A stretch of 64,000 bases of DNA from Arthrobacter_J sp038199985 (GTDB lineage: Bacteria; Actinomycetota; Actinomycetes; Actinomycetales; Micrococcaceae). Below, in pieces: positions 59,140-64,000 of the stretch. The stretch covers positions 1-64,000 of the forward strand of contig JBBPYK010000069.1 in the NCBI GenBank assembly GCA_038199985.1. The letters are read 5' to 3'. The stretch's first letter is position 1. Each line of letters opens with the position of its first letter. The notes under the pieces were generated by a model. The model searched no databases. It was not told where the DNA came from and saw only the letters and a list, made by a program, of their open reading frames with translations. Position numbers and translations under genes: made by a program.

Positions 59140-61167
59140 TTAGCGATTATTGTTATCGAGCGTGTTTTGGGTAGTAGGCAGATAGTGAGCCCACCAGCGC
59201 AGAATGTGCTCGAAGCGCTGTCTGCGGTGCCAAGGCGTTCCCGTACGCGATAGATCGTGGTTCTCGCCGGGAAAAATCAGAAGCTGCGTTTGTACACCCT
59301 TGAGCTTCAAGGCCGTGTAATAGCGTTGTGCTTGCTCTAACGGGCAACGCAGATCATCCTCGGAATGAATCACAAACGTGGGCGTCTGGACTGCATCGAT
59401 GTGTGCAAACGGATTTTGATCGCGCACCTTATCCGGGTCAGTCCCGGTATAGGCGCCGGAAAAGAACCAGCCAATGTCGGAAGAACCGACGAAGGACGGC
59501 GGATCCAGAAAACCGCGTTCCACGATTGCGGCAGTGAACCGGTGGTCCTGCGAGATGGTCCAAGCCGTGAGGTACCCGCCATAGGATCCGCCCATGACAC
59601 CCAGCCGCTTCCGGTCCAAGCCAGGGTTTTCCTCCAGCGAACCTTCGAGGAACGCAATGACGTCGTCGTAGTCGACGGTTCCCATCGCTTCCTTGATGAT
59701 TCGGCCATGTTCTTGCCCGTACCCGGCGGCCCCTCGCGGATTGCACAACAGGACGGCATAACCAGCTTGGGCATAGATTTGGGCTTCGTCAAAGAGTCCA
59801 ACACCGTATTGGGCGTAAGGTCCACCGTGGATGTTCAGAAGCACGGGGTGCGGTCCTTCGCCTTCAGGCATGACAATCCACCCGTGAACGGGGTAGCCGT
59901 CCGGAGCAGTGAACGTCGCTTCCCGTGGCGCTTCAATCCGGGCCTGTTCCCTCAGACTTTTGGAGAAGTCCGTCAGCTGGTGCCAGCTACCGTCTACGCG
60001 GGCAAGGTCCCCGGCAGTTCCGGGATCCGTATAGGTGACGACGACGGTTGTACTGGATGCCGCCGCACCAGTGATGATTCGCTCTCCAGAGGATACGACG
60101 TTGAGTGTTCCGTCGGTTGATACGTGCACCAGCTCCCCGATGCCGCGGGTCCGGTTATAGAGCAGCACACCGCCCGCTTCCAACGGGATGATATCCCCGA
60201 CTTCATCTGGATCAAGAATCTCCGGGTTCGTCAGCCGGACAGCGGCCGCTCCCGTGTCTGCAGAGACGGCGTAGAGAGCGGAGTTACGCGCAACAAAGTC
60301 CATGCCCTCAGGGCCGAGATCACTACCCAGGAAATACAGCGCGGCACCATCAACGCTCTCAACCGGTCGTGAACATGCGATGCCTTCCGGTGTCGGAATG
60401 ACTGAGATCCGGCCACCCTCACGTGGCGCTTCGTAGAGTACCGACATCAATGAGTCGTCGGCGCCTACAAGAGGTGAACCACTGAACAGTACCTTCTGGC
60501 CATTTGTGCTGAACACAGGCTGGCCGTAGTCCGCATCGTCAGAGGTCAACTGCAGGGCTGGAGGAAAGCCACCATATTCAGTCTTGTCCTTCTCTCCCGA
60601 AGTTTCGGCGCCTCGGCCTACCGGCTTGATGTAGGGCGCAGTGTCCGGATCCGGAACGTCCATGATAAACACATGGTTGTGCTGGTCTGCGGTATAGCCC
60701 AATCCGTTCATCCGGTACTTCTTGTCCGTGATCAGACGAGGATCTTCGGTGCTGGCGCTGACGCCGTCGAGCGTACCGTACCGTCCGTGCTCGGCAACTC
60801 TGGATGTGAACACTATGCTCCGGGAGTCAGGAGCCCACGAAAACCATGACACGCCGCTCTTCTGATCAGAGATAGCCATCGGTTCACCGCCGTCGGTCCG
60901 CATCATGGTCAGCTGCGGACGAGAGTCGGGTCCGGCACGCAGGAAGGCCAGTAGCGTTCCGTCAGGCGAATACTGTGGAGACGTATCCCGAAATCCTCGG
61001 GTGAGCCGCCGCGCATTGCCCTCTCCGGTGGGCACTTCCCATATTTGGCCGACGTAGCTGTCAGCGTCGAAATCAGGTCTGGTCACGGAGACGGCTACCC
61101 AGTCCCCCGATGGGCGCAGAGTTGGTGCGGACAAGGAATTAAGGAGACGCAGGTCACTTGGTTTCAC
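59140..61167 (-). CDS. S9 family prolyl oligopeptidase-like peptidase
   Basis: Serine peptidase of 675 aa from GTG at 61167; earlier starts fall in the divergent gene. The N-terminal beta-propeller (WDY-like repeats, about 1-400) gates access. The C-terminal alpha/beta-hydrolase holds the nucleophile in GGSYGG (about residue 525), the aspartate in IHSEDDLRCP, and the histidine in PGENHDLSRTG. No signal peptide, so cytoplasmic. Acylaminoacyl-peptidase activity is typical of such proteins. Confidence 0.94.
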   Translation of the reverse strand: MKPSDLRLLNSLSAPTLRPSGDWVAVSVTRPDFDADSYVGQIWEVPTGEGNARRLTRGFRDTSPQYSPDGTLLAFLRAGPDSRPQLTMMRTDGGEPMAISDQKSGVSWFSWAPDSRSIVFTSRVAEHGRYGTLDGVSASTEDPRLITDKKYRMNGLGYTADQHNHVFIMDVPDPDTAPYIKPVGRGAETSGEKDKTEYGGFPPALQLTSDDADYGQPVFSTNGQKVLFSGSPLVGADDSLMSVLYEAPREGGRISVIPTPEGIACSRPVESVDGAALYFLGSDLGPEGMDFVARNSALYAVSADTGAAAVRLTNPEILDPDEVGDIIPLEAGGVLLYNRTRGIGELVHVSTDGTLNVVSSGERIITGAAASSTTVVVTYTDPGTAGDLARVDGSWHQLTDFSKSLREQARIEAPREATFTAPDGYPVHGWIVMPEGEGPHPVLLNIHGGPYAQYGVGLFDEAQIYAQAGYAVLLCNPRGAAGYGQEHGRIIKEAMGTVDYDDVIAFLEGSLEENPGLDRKRLGVMGGSYGGYLTAWTISQDHRFTAAIVERGFLDPPSFVGSSDIGWFFSGAYTGTDPDKVRDQNPFAHIDAVQTPTFVIHSEDDLRCPLEQAQRYYTALKLKGVQTQLLIFPGENHDLSRTGTPWHRRQRFEHILRWWAHYLPTTQNTLDNNNR

Positions 61168-61179
61168 CCCCTGAGCGTA
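61167..61179 (-). promoter_or_regulatory. Candidate leaderless -10 box of the S9 peptidase
   Basis: On the minus strand TACGCT (61179-61174) ends 7 nt before the GTG at 61167. Confidence 0.45.
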
Positions 61180-61229
61180 GTCCGAAGGTACTATGGGCGC
61201 GAATTCAGGCACGGGCAGGGGATGAGCTT

Positions 61230-61242
61230 TACGATGGGTCGG
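61230..61242 (+). promoter_or_regulatory. Candidate leaderless -10 box of the RlmA-like gene
   Basis: TACGAT (61230-61235) ends 7 nt before the GTG at 61242. Confidence 0.45.
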
Positions 61243-62108
61243 TGACCGCCTCTCCCAGCAACGCACTGTGCTGCCCCGTTTGTCATGGCAGCATGCTCAT
61301 ATCCGACGTAGACCAGCTGACGTGTCCCCGGGGACATCACTACGACGTCGCCAAACAGGGTTACTACAACCTCCTCACCGGTCGCGGAACGAAGTTTCAG
61401 GCTGACACCGCCGACATGGTGCGTGCACGGGCGGACTTTCAGAATGAGGGCCACTACCTGCCTCTGGCGGACGCCGTCGCTGATGCAGTGCAGCGCAGCG
61501 CAACTGTCGAGTCTCCCCTGCTGCTCGACGTCGGCGCGGGGACGGGCTATTACCTCGAACAGTTGCAGAAGCGCATCGTCGGGGCCGACGCCGTCGCGCT
61601 TGATATCTCAAGGTATGCACTCCGGCGTTGTGCCCGCACCGAGGGCCGGCCTTTGAGCCTGGTGTGGGACATCTGGCAGCGATTACCCGTTCAAGACGCC
61701 ACCATCGATGTCATCATCAACATTTTTGCGCCACGAAATCTGTCTGAGTTCCATCGTGTCCTGCGACCGAACGGCCGATTCGTCGTAGTCACCCCGCTCC
61801 CCGGCCATCTCCAGGAACTGAGGGAAACCGTCGGAATGCTTGACGTTGGCGAGGACAAGGCCACCGATCTACGCAACTCGGCGCAGCCACTATTCGAAGA
61901 GCTTGAATCCAGTGAGTTGTGCTACGCGATGCACCTGGATAAGGACGACGTCGTCAACGCCGCCCTCATGGGGCCATCCGCTTTCCACACGACGGTCGAA
62001 ACGGTTCAGGCTGCTGCATCCGGCTTGACAGGCCTGGACGTCACCGCGCGTTTCAGCCTGCAAGTATTTAGCCCAGTTACCGGGATGCCGCTCTCATCGG
62101 CTATGTAA
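61242..62108 (+). CDS. RlmA-like 23S rRNA guanine-N1 methyltransferase
   Basis: SAM-dependent methyltransferase, 288 aa from GTG at 61242. An N-terminal zinc site (CPVCHGSM, then CPRGHHYD) and AKQGYYNLL are hallmarks of RlmA. The SAM motif is LLLDVGAGTGYYLEQL. Family members methylate G745 or G748 of 23S rRNA (hairpin 35); in tylosin producers the relative TlrB gives macrolide resistance. Which position is modified here cannot be told. Confidence 0.9.
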   Translation: MTASPSNALCCPVCHGSMLISDVDQLTCPRGHHYDVAKQGYYNLLTGRGTKFQADTADMVRARADFQNEGHYLPLADAVADAVQRSATVESPLLLDVGAGTGYYLEQLQKRIVGADAVALDISRYALRRCARTEGRPLSLVWDIWQRLPVQDATIDVIINIFAPRNLSEFHRVLRPNGRFVVVTPLPGHLQELRETVGMLDVGEDKATDLRNSAQPLFEELESSELCYAMHLDKDDVVNAALMGPSAFHTTVETVQAAASGLTGLDVTARFSLQVFSPVTGMPLSSAM

Positions 62109-62208
62109 CGAGCCTCACTTCAGGCATGATAGAGGTACCGGCGTCTCAGGCAAAGGCAACCCGCGTCGCAGACCTTTACGGGAACCGCAACAGACTCCAG
62201 GGGGAGCA

Positions 62209-62685
62209 ATGTTCGAATGGATCGTCGAAAATATCTGGATCCTATGGTTGGTCCTGTTCTTGGCTCTCGCAGCCATCGAATCCCTGACGCTTGATCTCTT
62301 CTTCCTCATGTTGTCGGCTGGTGCGCTTGTGGCCCTAATTACCACCTTTCTCGGTGCACCTTTTGTACTTCAGGTTGTCGTGTTCTGCGTCGTCTCCCTA
62401 CTGATGATCGTCCTTGTCCGGCCGATCGCTCTGAAACACTTAAAAAAGGGTCCGCGCGAGCAACGAAGCAATATGGAACGCCTCATTGGAGAAACAGCAA
62501 TGGCGCTGGAACCAGTAACTGGCACCTCGGGACTAGTAAAACTCGGTGGCGACACCTGGTCCGCCAAGACTGTTGATGGTTCGTCAGTCCAAGCCGGAGA
62601 ACGAGTCTCCGTTTCTAGAATCGACGGGGCCACGGCCGTGGTCCATGCCCTGAGGAAGTCAGATTCCGGATCCCTGCTCCCATAG
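62209..62685 (+). CDS. NfeD family membrane protein
   Basis: 158-aa membrane protein with helices at about 10-27, 30-50 and 52-72, then an OB-fold NfeD C-terminal domain (LIGETAMALEPVTGTSGLVKL). Such proteins pair with SPFH-domain proteins in membrane organisation. GGGGGAG precedes ATG at 62209. The SPFH gene follows after 39 nt. Confidence 0.92.
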   Translation: MFEWIVENIWILWLVLFLALAAIESLTLDLFFLMLSAGALVALITTFLGAPFVLQVVVFCVVSLLMIVLVRPIALKHLKKGPREQRSNMERLIGETAMALEPVTGTSGLVKLGGDTWSAKTVDGSSVQAGERVSVSRIDGATAVVHALRKSDSGSLLP

Positions 62686-62724
62686 CGGGATCAATTCACA
62701 ACAACCCAACACGCAAGGGGAAAT

Positions 62725-63672
62725 ATGAACGACGGCGCCAGCGCCGGATCGATAGGTCTCACCGTAGTCCTGATCGTTCTCGTCATTTTTGTACTGATCA
62801 TTCTGGTCAGATCCATCCGAATCGTTCCGCAAGCAAGGGCAGGCGTCGTCGAACGTCTGGGTAAGTACCAGCGCACTCTTGGCCCGGGGCTCACCATCCT
62901 CATTCCCTTTGTGGACAGGGTCCTACCCATGCTGGACCTTCGTGAACAAGTGGTTTCGTTTCCGCCCCAGCCGGTTATCACCGAGGACAACCTTGTCGTC
63001 TCTATCGACACTGTCGTCTATTTCCAGGTAACGGACCCCCGCGCAGCGACCTACGAAATCCAAAACTATATTCAGGCTGTTGAGCAACTGACAATTACGA
63101 CGCTACGAAACGTCGTCGGAGGCCTGAACCTCGAGCAAGCGCTGACATCCAGGGACCAGATCAACGGCCAAATGCGTGGAGTCCTCGACGAAGCAACCGG
63201 CCGGTGGGGTATTCGCGTTGGCCGTGTGGAGCTCAAAGCCATCGACCCGCCCCTATCCATTCAGGACTCCATGGAGAAGCAGATGCGTGCCGAACGTGAT
63301 CGTCGTGCGGCCATTCTCACAGCGGAAGGCACCAAGCAGTCCGCCATTCTTACCGCCGAGGGTCAACGGCAGGCGTCGATCCTCGCCGCAGAGGGCGACG
63401 CCAAAGCGGCAATTCTCCGAGCTGACGGCGAATCACAGGCTATCCAGAAGGTCTTTGGTGCCATCCACGCGGGAAATCCAACGCAGAAATTGCTGGCCTA
63501 CCAGTACTTGCAGACTCTGCCCAAACTCGCTGACGGAACGGCTAACAAGCTGTGGATCATCCCCAGCGAAATCGGCGAAGCACTCAAGGGAATCGGCGAC
63601 GTCCTCGGAAACTCCACCCCGGATGCAGCCTCGTCATCTATGGACTCCGGACCAGTTGGCCATGGATCATAG
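62725..63672 (+). CDS. SPFH domain (stomatin/prohibitin, QmcA-like) protein
   Basis: Scaffold of membrane microdomains; 315 aa. An N-terminal membrane anchor (about 10-30) precedes the SPFH/Band-7 domain (RAGVVERLGKYQRTLGPGL, VSIDTVVYFQVTDPRAA). An alanine-glutamate-rich coiled region with the repeat AILTAEG (about 192-235) follows. Works with the NfeD protein upstream. AAGGGGAA precedes ATG at 62725. Confidence 0.94.
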   Translation: MNDGASAGSIGLTVVLIVLVIFVLIILVRSIRIVPQARAGVVERLGKYQRTLGPGLTILIPFVDRVLPMLDLREQVVSFPPQPVITEDNLVVSIDTVVYFQVTDPRAATYEIQNYIQAVEQLTITTLRNVVGGLNLEQALTSRDQINGQMRGVLDEATGRWGIRVGRVELKAIDPPLSIQDSMEKQMRAERDRRAAILTAEGTKQSAILTAEGQRQASILAAEGDAKAAILRADGESQAIQKVFGAIHAGNPTQKLLAYQYLQTLPKLADGTANKLWIIPSEIGEALKGIGDVLGNSTPDAASSSMDSGPVGHGS

Positions 63673-63674
63673 CG

Positions 63675-63680
63675 TATAAT
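63675..63680 (+). promoter_or_regulatory. Perfect TATAAT hexamer after the SPFH stop
   Basis: TATAAT begins 3 nt after the SPFH stop codon and could be the -10 box of a housekeeping promoter for rbpA, with a leader of about 155 nt. No good -35 box at 17 nt was seen (CCAGTT). Confidence 0.35.
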
Positions 63681-63706
63681 TGACTCTTCGCCTATAGAAA
63701 TCGCAG

Positions 63707-63749
63707 ACGTGTACGGTGTCTGGCGGAATACGCCGGGCACCGTACACGT
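63707..63749 (+). promoter_or_regulatory. Long inverted repeat upstream of rbpA
   Basis: ACGTGTACGGTG (63707-63718) is perfectly complementary to CACCGTACACGT (63738-63749), with an inner GGCG/CGCC pair. No T-run follows, so it is not a typical terminator. It overlaps the SigR-type promoter and might be an operator or a leader hairpin in the longer transcript. Confidence 0.6.
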
Positions 63750-63750
63750 T
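63725..63750 (+). promoter_or_regulatory. SigR/SigH-type thiol-stress promoter of rbpA
   Basis: GGAAT (63725-63729), exactly 18 nt, then GTT (63748-63750). This is the consensus of the SigR/SigH ECF sigma factors, and rbpA is a known SigR target in Streptomyces. Transcription would begin near 63757, about 85 nt before rbpA. Confidence 0.75.
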
Positions 63751-63841
63751 ATGTCTGCTGTCTGGTAAGTCCAATGCCAGCCGAAAACTTTCCTTCTTTT
63801 CGAAGGCACACCGTCAGAACTACTTTAGGGAGCCGACACAC

Positions 63842-64000
63842 ATGAGCGATCGCAGCTTGCGGGGTATGCGCCTCGGTGCGCAGAGCATGGAAACGGAGTC
63901 AGGCGTAGAGCCGGCACCGCGCCAGCGCGTCGAATACCGTTGCAGCGACGGCGAGAGGGTTTTCGTCACCTTCTCCTCCGAAGCAGAAATTCCTCCGGTA
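63842..64000 (+). CDS. rbpA: RNA polymerase-binding protein RbpA, 3' end outside window
   Basis: Actinobacterial protein that binds RNA polymerase and principal sigma factors and stabilises open complexes. The first 53 codons are present: MSDRSLRGMRLGAQSMETES, then RVEYRCSDGERVFVTFSSEA, which matches the N-terminal region and RbpA core (full length about 110-130 aa). AGGGAG lies upstream of ATG at 63842. Confidence 0.93.
   Translation, partial: MSDRSLRGMRLGAQSMETESGVEPAPRQRVEYRCSDGERVFVTFSSEAEIPPV

Noticed and set aside
59365..60120. Open frame of 251 codons on the plus strand
   Set aside because: Antisense to the S9 peptidase catalytic domain; composition typical of a shadow frame.
63192..63440. 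Repeats in the SPFH gene as a DNA repeat element
   Set aside because: The repetition is at protein level (AILTAEG-like coiled-coil repeats normal for this family) and falls in frame, so it is not a mobile or CRISPR-like element.

Overview
This window reads as chromosome of a high-G+C Gram-positive bacterium of the Micrococcaceae (Arthrobacter and relatives). Three lines of evidence point there. The gene order leuS-degV-comEA-comEC-holA-rpsT-lepA-hemW-hrcA-dnaJ-rsmE-phoH-ybeY-corC-era-leuA-recO-uppS is conserved in that family. Several genes are actinobacterial markers: the actinobacterial oxidase subunit IV, diheme QcrC, DUF3097, DUF3043 and RbpA. Many starts use GTG, often without a Shine-Dalgarno sequence. 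The genus cannot be fixed from the sequence alone. I see no tRNA, rRNA, insertion sequence, prophage or CRISPR array.

Layout. 1-3313: proline catabolism gene putA (minus strand, C-terminus outside the window). 3.4-11.5 kb: leuS behind a candidate attenuator, then degV, comEA-comEC and holA. 11.6-14.0 kb: rpsT facing away from lepA. 14-24 kb: hemW, DUF4870 and DUF3097 proteins, the CIRCE-controlled hrcA-dnaJ-rsmE group, and the tightly overlapped phoH-ybeY-corC-era operon. 24-33.7 kb: an LCP cell-wall ligase, an M13 peptidase, leuA with a leader peptide, recO-uppS, an alpha/beta hydrolase, pyrD and a DUF3043 membrane protein. 33.8-35.7 kb: an M20 dipeptidase and an ErpA-type Fe-S carrier. 35.8-38.8 kb: ctaC-ctaD-ctaF of the aa3 oxidase.

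38.9-45.7 kb holds a complete-looking C50 carotenoid set in two convergent operons: crtE-crtB-crtI-cruF on plus, and a UbiA-type lycopene elongase followed by a second CrtI-like desaturase on minus. Lycopene cyclase subunits are absent and CruF is present, so the expected product is an acyclic bacterioruberin-type pigment rather than decaprenoxanthin. The set sits between ctaCDF and the rest of the respiratory chain (ctaE-qcrC-qcrA-qcrB, 46.8-51.1 kb, minus strand), next to a HutC-type GntR regulator.

51.2-64 kb: trpD, a RAM-only Lrp-like protein, a DUF3054 protein, a DUF2231-Rieske fusion, a GNAT plus UvrA-like (drug-resistance type) pair, an atypical aldehyde dehydrogenase, an S9 peptidase divergent from an RlmA-like rRNA methyltransferase, an NfeD-SPFH membrane pair, and the start of rbpA behind a SigR/SigH-type promoter.

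Regulation is the most informative part of the window. At least nine starts have a TANNNT hexamer whose last base lies exactly 7 nt before the start codon, the geometry of leaderless transcripts. Two of these precede short leader ORFs upstream of leuS and leuA, both rich in branched-chain codons. A perfect-spacing SigR-type promoter (GGAAT-N18-GTT) precedes rbpA.
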